Below are positions 47,870-58,200 of a DNA stretch of 64,000 nt, in pieces. Position 1 is the stretch's first letter. Each line of letters opens with the position of its first letter. A program made the translations under genes and the position numbers. Source of the DNA: Pohlia nutans (taxonomy: Eukaryota > Streptophyta > Bryopsida > Bryales > Mniaceae); contig CM040101.1 of NCBI GenBank assembly GCA_022496805.1, positions 29,117,529-29,181,528 on the forward strand. Direction: 5' to 3'. A model generated the notes under the pieces. It had not been told where the DNA came from. It was given only the letters and a program-made list of their open reading frames with translations, and ran no database searches.

Positions 47870-49440
47870 TTAATTCCAATCGGAAAACTCGCTTGAACTG
47901 GCAGAATCGCTACACGAGATCTCCTCTGTAGCTTCCAAGTCCAAAAACTTATGAACTCCAAAACTGACCTTTTGAGTCTTTACCCGACAAGCATTACTCT
48001 GTGGATCGGCGGCGAAGGCATGTACCAGGGGCTGAATATAACAAGGTAAACTGTAGGAATTCTTAGGGCTAGTCATTTGATTGAGGAGATGACTTACTTC
48101 GCGCTTCCAAGGTTTCCTGCAAATAGGGAGAATGAAGCGAATTAGGCAAAGTGCATTGCAGGCGGCAAAGAATAAGCATTAGCAATTTTGTCGGTTTAGG
48201 AAAATTGAATAGCAAGTGTAACCAAAATTTAGAATGACCATACTTACAGAAGCAAGGTTGTTTGACTTTTAGTGCAGGTTGGTCGTCATCACCAACATAG
48301 ACATCAGGTTGCCGCTTTCTGGGACTAGCTCCTGGCGTGGGATGGGGGTCTTGGAGAGGCTCCAAAACTCCTCTAAAAATTTCAGAATCCGACTCTAATG
48401 CTATGAGGTGTCGCCCAATAGACCGACATGTATGAACGGATGCTCCTGCAAGGATTTAAACAAATTAGTAATGTGATGCAATCGGGCATTCGTAGAGGCG
48501 CGCCAAAAACAATGTAGTAATATTTACTAGTGGAGGTGTTGTAACCGAGGACCACGTCTCCAGGATCTGTGGCTGCCTCCACAAGAATTTGCAAGAACCG
48601 AGGATCTTTCTCTCGTGCTTCTCTGAGTTCTCTCCATGGAATCTGGCCATTCATGAGCTGCGTTTTTGCTATCGTAAAATTGTGCAAGAGGTTATCTTCC
48701 TAAAGGTCAATACCAGCGTTACGAACCTTAGGAATGATGCGGAGCTTGAAACCAGAGTGAACGGGGGTGTCCTTCAGTTTGTGCTTGAAAAACAGTAGAA
48801 TCTAGAATCTGCGAAACTGCAAAAGTAGGGAGAATTCAATGATAAGTGAATATGGCAATGAATACGCAAAGTAGAATCAACAAGGCAGTAGGATAATGTA
48901 TCGTGCGCTGCGGGTCAGCGGGTCTCTGCACGAGGAAAGTCGAAGCTCGTTTATGCCCCACCAGTCCTTGTATTGCATGTACCCATACTCTTGAGCCCAC
49001 CCTAGAACATCCTTTCTAATGGAGGGACTTTCTGGAAGGAAAAGAAGAATTGCACCATCGTCAGATAGGTACTGGACTGAGTATGCAAATCGCGTCTCAA
49101 CAAAGTCGTCCACGTCCGCCTTGTTCCAGTCAGGGACACTCGTGGAAGGGATAGAAATGCGAGGAACTGACACGTTATCGGGAACATCTGCAATGATAAG
49201 ATCTATCAACTTGGAAGGTTCAAGCTAGGTCAATTGTTCAGTATGAGTTACCGGATATTTTTTTATTTTTTTATAAACTTCACCCGTGCTGGGAACACGA
49301 AACGAACGCTTAGTTCCCTGTACTGGTCGAACGCTCATCACCAGTTACAGGACAGTTTGGGAACACCTAAACCTGCTCAATCGAGCTGCTCGGTGCCGAG
49401 CAGCATAATTTTCCCGTTCCTTACCCTTTGGTTGTGGAGA
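47870..49440 (-). pseudogene. putative adenine/cytosine-N methyltransferase-like gene, degenerate
   Basis: Exon 1 (about 49440-48895) contains VRPVQGTKRSFRVPSTGEV, then KLIDLIIADVPDNVSVPRIS, where DVPDN occupies the place of a DPPY-type catalytic motif IV, and YLSDDGAILLFLPESPSIRK. Exon 2 (about 48815-48530) has IPWRELREAREKDPRFLQIL and DPGDVVLGYNTST. The donor there joins an exon from about 48445 reading ASVHTCRSIGRHLIALESDS, together forming a motif I (SAM-binding) region. The IV-before-I order fits beta-class N4/N6 methyltransferases (family knowledge). The catalytic motif is non-canonical. In-frame stops: 49345 TAA, 49225 TAG, 48700 TAG. The 3' end is uncertain. It could instead be a non-catalytic relative. 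Confidence 0.5.
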
Positions 49441-50642
49441 ACTTCTAGAAGGCAATAGAATTGCTGACTGAATCAATACCTCAGAGCTAGCTGAGGAGTT
49501 TGATATGACCGCTGCAACGTCGATGATGGACTCTTCAGAGCGATGCCTGAGCTAGAGAAGTTAACGAATGAGCGGAGACAATGGAGTTATATACATGTTG
49601 AAAGCGGTGGCAGATCGATAAACATATAACGAACTCCAACTATTACCATAGCCGGCATGAATGTAGTGTCTGCTCATCCCAACCTTGATATTCTATTCAC
49701 AGAATAGAGTATCAGTGATATCGATACTAACACAATATTCATTAAAATGAGAGAATAGGGACCTCTCAAAATCATATCTCTCATTTTCAAGGGGGAGGAT
49801 TGAATCTAAATGGGTTGTCAATTTAGGTGGATAGTTAGTACATTTATCATATGGAAGTAGGAATTTCCATTAAAATGAGAGTTATGGAAAGAATGATCGC
49901 TTCCAGTTGGAAGGAGGAGTTTCCATTAAAATGAGAGTCATGAAAAGGTCGGTCGTTTCCATACTAATATAGTACCATCTGAAATAAAAATAATGCTTAT
50001 GTATAAGGGACTGGTTTCTAATCTCCTGGACACCAAGTCATGAGCTCAATGGTTGGTTGTGAATGGGTGTTTATCTCATATAGGTGGTCCGGGTTCGATT
50101 CCCGTTGAATTTGTTTGAGCTGATATGAGATATGCATGACTTGGTGCTGCTAAGTGAGCCTCGGCAGGCAGGAAATTTGTAACAACCAACTAGCCCCGTA
50201 CCCTAAACTGTGACAAGTGCTTAACGCGCTAACAAAAAAACAGTGGTCTTAACCACTAAACCTTTTATATGTACTTGTTTTTAAAATCAAATACATACAG
50301 TTAATCCTTGAAAGAAAACGGATCAAATATACAAAGAAGTAAACGTACAATGTAATAGTAAATATATTAATAAAGTATAGATATTGCTCTTGCAACCACT
50401 ATATTTGTTCCAAAACCAAAACACTTAGTTTTTGAAATGGAAATCTTCACTTCAAAGTAAAACACGCAAATATAAAATAAGAAATAGGACAAAAGAAATC
50501 TACAACGTCTAATGAACTAGTCATAGAACAGACTATATCGCTTACATCAAAGCACAAAGTATCACGATAATAGTCAAATAAAAACTATCACATAGAGCTA
50601 GCAAGAAAGCCATATTCTCCATTGCCTCCAATCAACAACGGC
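49441..50642. other. spacer with short repeats and a SINE-like segment
   Basis: Two copies of TTTCCATTAAAATGAGAGT (about 49866 and 49920) and a third partial copy near 49739. Otherwise AT-rich. Confidence 0.4.
50036..50140 (+). repeat. tRNA-like (SINE-head-like) segment
   Basis: GGGTTCGATTCCCG at about 50091-50104 is a good B box, with a weak A-box-like stretch (TCAATGGTTGGTTG) upstream at normal spacing. No complete cloverleaf. Likely a tRNA-derived SINE relic. Confidence 0.4.
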
Positions 50643-53483
50643 TTAAGTAGAATTATACAAAGCCAAACTTTGGTTAATGACTTCAATCTGAGCTGATGGA
50701 ATTTTGATCATGCACTCGACAGTACCTCGTTTGATCCTAGACTTCCATGCTGTCATCAAAGCATTTGTTTCTTCCCAAAGTGGAGGTTCCGTGTCATCAA
50801 CCTTCCAACGCAAACCTCTCGTGGTGTCCCATCCAGTGTAGTAGTCCAGGACATTTTGATCCCTTGATGTTGGACGAAAGTACTGAATGAGGACACAATT
50901 TGGTCTTTCAGGGTTAGAGTTAGGATCATACAACGCCCTCGCAATCCAAACTGGCCGAGTGTCACCATCTGCGGGTCGGATTGCAACGAAGTAGCCTTCG
51001 TAAAGGTCACGGCCCACCCTGAATGATGGCAATGGACGACCCCGCATCTGTCCAACGTAAACGTCATCCTCTGCAAACTCTTCCCGCATGTCACCATCCT
51101 CTGCGTATTGATCCTCCACTATCGCATCAAGCCGAGTTGTGGGCCAGAAGCCGTCTTTCAAAACATTGGACGGTTGCGAAGGCTCTTGAAGCGCTACCTT
51201 CACAGCTCGCCAATAATGTATCAAGTGCTCATAGCGTCTTCTAAATTCCCCGGTGAGGTCCGCATTGCACAAATTCTCCCAGTATTTGATAAATCCAGAT
51301 ATACCTTTCGAGATGTCTTCCACGTTCCTCATCGGACGCTGCGCAACTGGAATTGGCACTCCACGGGGCCACAAACTCCTACCTTCCAAATCCTCCTTCC
51401 ACAATTTGATCCCTCCACCTTCTTTGGGCAACCAGTCTACGTCCGTGCAGAAAATCTTGTACTTCAACACCAGACAACTAGTAGAGTCAAAGTAGAACTT
51501 AAATTGCTGTGCCTTGGTGTGTCCTACGAGCGCTTCATCTCCCTCCATAATATTGCCTTCGATGAAACCTTTGAAATCAGGCACTTCTTCGACAAGGTGA
51601 GGGATAGTGGGGATAGATTCCACATCCATGAAGGACTTCATGAGCAAAGGAATGGTAGGAAAGTTTTCCTTCCGCAACAACATGCTCCACCTTCCGAACA
51701 GCGCATCAATGTCGTCGTGCGTGTGACCAACTAGCATAAAATTAACATGCACTTCACGAAATATTTTTTTTGCAACGAGAAGAGACCAAAAACAGAAAAC
51801 ATATCTATTCTTGTTGTCCCCGGTGGCATTGTCCATTTGCACATGGAGAACAGGCGGCAAAGGAGTCGCTAGAGGAGAGGTTCCAGCGGTCGGACGCAAC
51901 GATGGTTCACAAGTCTCTGCTCCCTTCAGCACTGCATCAAACAAAGGAGATGACTTTGATCCCACGAACAATTCCCGAGATGCAAACTTAGGAGGCAACT
52001 CTAGATCCCGCAACAACCTGGCCATTGAGCCAATAGTGTAATTGGAATCATGCGAGAACAGATCCAGGCCGTAATGCGCATAGCGCACATCGGCGTGGCC
52101 ATGTGCAATCATACCAGCAACGGAGACGGGTAACTTCACTAGGCCATCAATCTCTTTGCTCTTGTGGGAGAAAACCGGAGAAGCCGTTTTCGCGTGGTCC
52201 ATCTTGTCATGCATGATCGTGAGACACTCGTGGGGGAAGTTGAAGGATCGGGTGCGGTTGGCGTAATACAACTCCCGGTGCGCACGCGCAAGAGCCAGAT
52301 GCTTGTCTAATTTCTTAGCCCAGAGCAACGCTTGCTGGGATCCAGCTATTGATCCCCTTCTAAGAGAATGATATTTGTCGCACGTTGCGCATCGAGCGAA
52401 ATTGTCACCCGGTTTCTTTGCGTCGAACTCACTGAAGGTGGACGATCTAATCTTGCTCAAGTTGGAAGGCGAGACTTCCTTCAACCCAAACACTGCATTC
52501 ACCGCGTTGAGTTTGGGAATGGTGTCTTTCCACTGAAAGGTTGCCGGCAGAATCATGGAAACGACCTTGACCCCGGATTTAAGCGTCCTAGTACGGTGGG
52601 GCATGTGGTCTGTGGATTTCTCTAAAATACATCGCAGCGTCGCGGTGGCTTGAACGGTGTGATTACGAGGTTTTCTAATTCCCGAATTTCCATGAGGATG
52701 CGCTTCCCGCCCCTGCACAGCGTATGTTTGGTAACGGTAGAATGTAGCTTCGGGGACACCTGCAATAAGCATCCATGCTCGCACGCAAACATCAATACCT
52801 TCGATAGTCACAACCCTCCAGTTTTGAGAATCGCGGTGAATCTGCCTGTGGATGTCCATCTTCATGTGGAATCTGAACTGGAAGGAGGTTCCCTGATACA
52901 TACGTTCGCGGAAGGCACGAATCTTGTCCCTCGAAAAGGGTTGAACGCAGTTCTTGCTGCAACAAACATTGCTAGAGACGGAGTTGATAGAGTCTTGAGT
53001 GAGGAGTTGCTGCGATCTGACAGAAGTCTCCCGGGGCGGATTCCTCACAGTACTAGTATATCTTGACGACCTAGCGGAAGAGGGCTGCGTGAGACTAGCT
53101 TGGCGACGGTTGTAGTTGTCGCGAATTTCATGATCATGGAGGCTAGCTCCATTGATATGGACAAGCCGAATCGGCCAGGCCCGCAACGAGTACCTCCAGT
53201 CGCGGGGGATGTCTACCTCAGAGTGACTCCGGACTATGTGAACAGCAACGTGAGTGTCTCCAAGTGGTCCGTTCACTCCGAGGACAAGGTCAGAGCTGAC
53301 ACTATGACAAGTTCCGTCCCCAACATGCAAACCAGCATCATTGAACAAAGCTACACATTGAGTATTCCACCGACGTCGCGGGATGCCTTCACAATCCGGA
53401 ACCTCGACCTCCAGTGTATGTTGGACCTCAGCTTCATCGTCGGAGGAGTCGATTCCAGCAATCGTCATGCGAGCAGGGTCCAT
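50643..53483 (-). CDS. DUF7869 protein (RNase H-like, transposase-like), intact
   Basis: Single uninterrupted frame of 946 codons ending TAA. Residues 1-165 are acidic or low complexity. A Cys cluster CCSKNC (174-179) and a second CATC (365-368) suggest zinc binding. Acidic catalytic candidates lie in HDKMDHAK (425-432), HVQMDNATGDNKN (547-559) and VGHTHDDIDALFGR (585-598), the pattern of DUF7869, whose fold is thought to be RNase H-like. A C-terminal module (about 855-925, with VWIARALYD and YYTGWDTTRGLRW) resembles a small chromatin-reader-like domain. No intron, and no nonsense codon although neighbouring genes are full of them. Its start lies 85 bp from a 14-site palindrome array. Function of the family is unproven; a mobile-element origin is my inference. 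Confidence 0.85.
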   Translation of the reverse strand: MDPARMTIAGIDSSDDEAEVQHTLEVEVPDCEGIPRRRWNTQCVALFNDAGLHVGDGTCHSVSSDLVLGVNGPLGDTHVAVHIVRSHSEVDIPRDWRYSLRAWPIRLVHINGASLHDHEIRDNYNRRQASLTQPSSARSSRYTSTVRNPPRETSVRSQQLLTQDSINSVSSNVCCSKNCVQPFSRDKIRAFRERMYQGTSFQFRFHMKMDIHRQIHRDSQNWRVVTIEGIDVCVRAWMLIAGVPEATFYRYQTYAVQGREAHPHGNSGIRKPRNHTVQATATLRCILEKSTDHMPHRTRTLKSGVKVVSMILPATFQWKDTIPKLNAVNAVFGLKEVSPSNLSKIRSSTFSEFDAKKPGDNFARCATCDKYHSLRRGSIAGSQQALLWAKKLDKHLALARAHRELYYANRTRSFNFPHECLTIMHDKMDHAKTASPVFSHKSKEIDGLVKLPVSVAGMIAHGHADVRYAHYGLDLFSHDSNYTIGSMARLLRDLELPPKFASRELFVGSKSSPLFDAVLKGAETCEPSLRPTAGTSPLATPLPPVLHVQMDNATGDNKNRYVFCFWSLLVAKKIFREVHVNFMLVGHTHDDIDALFGRWSMLLRKENFPTIPLLMKSFMDVESIPTIPHLVEEVPDFKGFIEGNIMEGDEALVGHTKAQQFKFYFDSTSCLVLKYKIFCTDVDWLPKEGGGIKLWKEDLEGRSLWPRGVPIPVAQRPMRNVEDISKGISGFIKYWENLCNADLTGEFRRRYEHLIHYWRAVKVALQEPSQPSNVLKDGFWPTTRLDAIVEDQYAEDGDMREEFAEDDVYVGQMRGRPLPSFRVGRDLYEGYFVAIRPADGDTRPVWIARALYDPNSNPERPNCVLIQYFRPTSRDQNVLDYYTGWDTTRGLRWKVDDTEPPLWEETNALMTAWKSRIKRGTVECMIKIPSAQIEVINQSLALYNST

Positions 53484-53567
53484 GGCACCAGCAGAGGACC
53501 TGAATATACCTGAACGATTGCATGCCCTGTAGTTAGAATATAATTCAGAATGGTCTTCTATGCTTGA

Positions 53568-54771
53568 TTAGGTCGAGGCGAGCTAAATGACAAGGGATTG
53601 CGAAGATGTACATACGTAACTAGAGGTATACGGCAGATGTAGGGTCAGTGCACATGGAGGCCCGAGCGTAAGAGCATGGTCAAATTTTAGATTCTGTTTA
53701 GGTCGACTCGACCTTAGTTGTGTGGACTTTGTCTCATTATCGGTATGAGTAACCAGAAAGTGTCGATACACAATTGTGGGGACAATGATTCCGTCATCAT
53801 CGCAATTTAGGTCGAGCCGAGCTAACTGGATGTGAAGAATTTAGTCCACCATCCGGTTACTTCATGTAAGTACAAGGAGGGTTCCCCAGGATGATATCAA
53901 CACGGGCTAAGTTGATATATTGGGTTGAGACATATGACTCACTTCTAGGCTCTCAAAAGAAGATCACTGGCCAGGGTAGTTTAGGTCGGCTCGACCTAAA
54001 ATGTCGAGACGGTAGACCCGTACGGTAGGGGATGCAGTGGCTCGAATGCATGATAAGTGCCCTTGCGATTTAGATCGCCCGAGCTGAACTGAGTAGCATA
54101 ATTAGCACAGGGTACAAATTAGAATGTCTCCAGAATGGAAGGGATATATATGCTTTAGGTCGGTTCGACCTAAAGTTGGATGAATTTACCACAGGAAGCC
54201 TTGTGATCAAGACATGAGTTCTAGTACAGTTTAGGTCGAGTCGACCTAAACTAGCAGATGATAATCTGCCCAATACAAGGCTACATGTAGGAATGGTTGG
54301 TGCAGATTGGGTCGACTCGACCTAAACTAGAAGATATAACGGGCTCCTGTACAGGGATACTAGTAGGCAACCTTGGTGTAAATTAGGTCGAGTCGACCTA
54401 AACTGGAAGATGCATCTCGCTCGAGTGCTAGGCTAGATGCAGGTGACCCAGGTGCAGATAAGGTCGACTCGACCTAAACTGGTAGATGCAAATTGTTCCA
54501 GTAGACGGGAATATTTAGGGATGGTCAATGCAAATTAGGTCGAGTCGACCTAAACTAGAAGACGAATATCGCTCCAGTACATGGCTACATGTAAGTGTCT
54601 CTGGTGCCATTTAGGTCGAGTCGAGCTAAACAGGAAGATGAATCATTCTCCAGTACAATACTAAATGTGGGTAACGCTGGTGCAAATTAGGTCGAGTCGA
54701 GCTAATTGTACAAGTGCAAGCGGTTACATTCCCGAGGAACTGGGCTCATATTCAGGTCGAGTCGAGCTAAT
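53568..54771. repeat. palindrome array 1: 14 sites of TTTAGGTCGA-N-TCGACCTAAA
   Basis: Sites begin at about 53568, 53697, 53806, 53980, 54069, 54154, 54230, 54305, 54381, 54456, 54532, 54610, 54684 and 54751. From the 6th to the 13th the period is 75-77 bp and the spacers are recognisably related (for example GAAGATG...CCAGTAC...GCTACATGTA). That part is a tandem repeat whose palindrome is better conserved than its spacer. The first five sites are irregularly spaced. The right half-site is GAGCTAA instead of GACCTAA in 6 of 14; the left half-site is never AGCTC. Confidence 0.95.
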
Positions 54772-55900
54772 ATGTCCCGGGATTTACGGCGACAATGCCG
54801 GGAATCAACGGCATGTACGTTCCGGATTTTGAATTCAAGAAACAGCAACTGCACTGTGGATTACAAAGAAAAGCTATGACATATACAATTGTGGGAAAGA
54901 AGGCTCCGTCCGAATGCTTACAATACCATCATAGTATGAAAATGCGACCTATCTAAATGGTGCGCGCTAACCCTATAACTTGAAGTTGTGGAAAAATTAG
55001 GTAGTGATCTCTTACCGGAAAATGTCGCAGACATAGCGCCTCTTGGCACGATTCAACAGCCTCAGCCCGCAACTACACACGCTCTCCACAAAGCTTCAGC
55101 AAGAAAATGTCCTCCTTTCGACTATGCGAGAGTACAAGAACCGGAATGGTGGAGTACGCAAACGGAGGAGCACGAGCACGCAAAGAATCGAGAAAGGGAA
55201 AATTTCAGTTGCCTTTCAAGATTTATAGACAATAAGGCGGGAACAATGTGGCGGGAAGAGCAAGGGAGATTTTCGAACCGTGATTTTTCATCCACTGAAA
55301 AATCATATCGTCCACGAAGTTTGGTGAACTTTACAACTGTCAAGGACAAAAGCTCACTGAAAAAATATACGCGTCAATAATATAGTCCTATACAGTATTT
55401 GAATACTTCATTCAAATATAGATTCTATCCCTATGTAACACGAATATTGGAAACAAAAAAATCTAGAGTGAGACACTGCCCTATATTAAATTGTAGATCA
55501 TAATAATAATATCATTCAAACTGCAGTTTGTTGGATTTGTAGAAAGTACAAACGTAGTTGACAATAAAATAACCACCTCAGGGAGGTAACTTCCTATAAA
55601 TTTCATGAGCGGTTTTAGGGTATTTAATCGAGGGCTATGAAGTAATTTTACATATTCTAGTATTTATAGTTTAGTTAGGGTATATTCTAAGAATATTCCT
55701 AGAATTTGTAAAAGTAATATAAGGTGTTATAAAACCAATTTTGGAATATTCTTTCACTGTAGTATTTAGCTTGCAATATAGTAAGTCAAAATGACTTTGA
55801 CATAAGTCACACATTCATTTGCGCGTCTCACGATTCAAAGTGGTACCCATATCAACCCATAATTTTCCAAATACTACTTATTGCCATATTCGTATATTTA
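54772..55900. other. no recognised gene; one unassigned open frame
   Basis: A 130-codon frame at 54988-55380 (+, starting MEKLGSDLLPENVADI) has no known domain; coding status doubtful. The rest is AT-rich. Confidence 0.3.
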
Positions 55901-58200
55901 TTGTAGAGCGATTTTTAAGTGAAAATTAATGAATATTAATATTATACAGTGATAGCAGCCATTTAGGGACTCTAAATCATAATTATAATTATAAATGTCA
56001 TATAATTACCTTCCAAATGCATGATTGATCATAATTAACCAACAAGTTGTAAACATATTTAATATGTCAAATGCATGATTATTACATTCATTTGAAGTCA
56101 TGCAAGTGTTTTGGGTATTTTTTACGTGACTGTAAATAATATTCAAAATCGCAAATTGCTGTACTTTATGGGGCCTCAACCCTAAATGTCAAAAGATTAT
56201 GATCCAAAAGCATGATATTAAAAAAAATGCACAAGTTGTAAATAATATTTAATACGCCGAAAGCATTAAATAAATAAAATTACTCTACCCTAAACTCTAA
56301 CCGATGGATGAATTATCAGATATGTTAAACTTCATCCGCTCATAACTTCTACGATTCACGTCCAAATATTAAATAGAAAATCATTTAAATCTCATCTCCA
56401 TACGGTCCACTTCATCAAACCAAAATCGTTAAAAGCATGACTAAATTGTAAATACCATATATTACATGACTTTCGAATGATACAGCTCTATATCACCCAA
56501 TGATCTACAGTAGGAATTTCGTGAAAATTAAGACATTATTATTAGAATCACAAAGGTCCAAATTGAAGGTAACCTTAAACGATCCGCATATTAATATAAA
56601 ACGTTTAATATTTAAGGTGATATTTTAAAGCATGTGTCACTGAAATCATCCACTGACATTTAATATGACCACAGACTGTCTATAGGATTTCAAATACTTT
56701 CATTTAAAATAATACATTCACGCTATATACCCTTTCAATAGCTTTCCAAATAATCATATTATAATTATATTGAATTATGATTGGGTTATTCAAATATATG
56801 AAAGCATTAATTTTACAACTTAGTTTTCTGATTTACAAAATAAAAACTCAGCAAATGATCAATTTTTAACAAATTTAATATCAAACTTAAGTTTAACGTA
56901 AATAAAACTTAAGTTCACAAGTAGATAAAAAATGATTACTCTAAATACAGCGCTTTAGGAATGTGAAGGTAACTATGATAATGATTCCTACAAGTTGTAA
57001 ATAATGTCAACATTTAAAATTCATGAGAATTTTGAATTTATGATAAGCTTTGTAACTATGATTTATATTGTTTACAAAAATTAAAGTACCGTGCTTTCCG
57101 TCTTTTAATGCATTCAATCAATTAAAAAATTATAGGAAAAGAACGTAAATCTTTGAATACTTAGAGACAACGGTGAAGTTGTAAATATTTTGAATACGTT
57201 AAATGCATGAAAACTTAATTGTCATGCAAGGATTTTTATGATGTATAATGTCTAGAAAAATAAAAATTTAGCGCTAGCCGTATTTTAACAAGCCAAATCA
57301 ACTAAAAGACTATTGTAAGCGCTTTAGGAGTTTAAAGGTATAATAAAAAATCCCACAAGTTGTAAATAATGTCAACATTTAAAAGTCATGAGAATTTTCA
57401 TTTTATGCCAAGGTATGTATGATTTGTAATAATTACAAAAAATAAAGTACAGTGCTTGTTGTATTTTAATGCATTCAATAAATTATATCAAAGGAAATTA
57501 AATTTTTGAAATGAGAGAATGGACAAGTTGTGAATATTTTGAATACGTTAAATGTATGAGCATTTACTCATTTATTTTAAACTCCTAAAGCGCTTAGTAC
57601 TCATTTATTTCATTGAGTTTAGGGAAATACAGCTATCGCTAGATTTTAATTTTTGTGAACATTATGCATCATAAAATTCTTTGCATGACTTTAATGTTCT
57701 CAAGCAATACATTTATTTAAAATATTAACAACTTGAATGTCCGTTAATTCCTTTCATAGATTTAATTGCCCTCGCTACAAGTAACCTTTAAATTCATCGA
57801 ACGCATAATTATTTAAGATTATTGCAACCACTGTACTTTATTTTTTGTAAACGTTACAAATCATACATACCTTTGCAAAAATTTAAAATTCTCATGAATT
57901 TTACATATTGAAACTATTTACAACTTGTGGGATTTTAATATCTTTAACCTTTAAATTATAACTCCTAAAGCCTTAGTCTTTTATTTAATTGGGTTTATTA
58001 AAATACAGCTAGCGCTAAATATTAATTTAAATTTATGGACATTTAACATCATACAAATCCTTGGATGACTTTAATGGTTTTATGCATCAATTTAAAATTA
58101 TTTACAATATTTACAACTTCTCTGTAGTTTTGGTTCAAAAATTTGTATTTATTTTTTAGGATTTTTACTTGATTGGGTGCATTATAATACAACGTAGACT
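55900..58200. repeat. ~180-bp AT-rich repeat family, inverted about 57.6 kb
   Basis: ACAAGTTGTAAATA-like units occur at about 56046, 56228, 56991, 57173, 57354 and 57530 (typical spacing 176-182 bp) and, inverted (TTTACAACTTG), at about 57718, 57905 and 58110. GCGCTAGC and CTCCTAAAGCGCTT segments also recur on both sides in opposite orientation. The block is satellite-like with an orientation switch near 57.6 kb. No coding sequence. Confidence 0.65.

Noticed and set aside
37796..49440. Alternative nuclear code with TAA/TAG read as Gln
   Set aside because: The in-frame TAA/TAG codons sit where Gln would fit, but TGA also occurs in gene X and gypsy. The intact 946-codon gene has no internal TAA or TAG and ends with TAA, and the polyprenol reductase exons have none. 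Mutation of CAA/CAG is the simpler explanation.
53568..54771. CRISPR-like array
   Set aside because: Regular repeat and spacer spacing looks superficially similar, but the repeats are perfect palindromes with variable periods, the spacers are related to each other, and the setting is a eukaryotic genome without cas genes.
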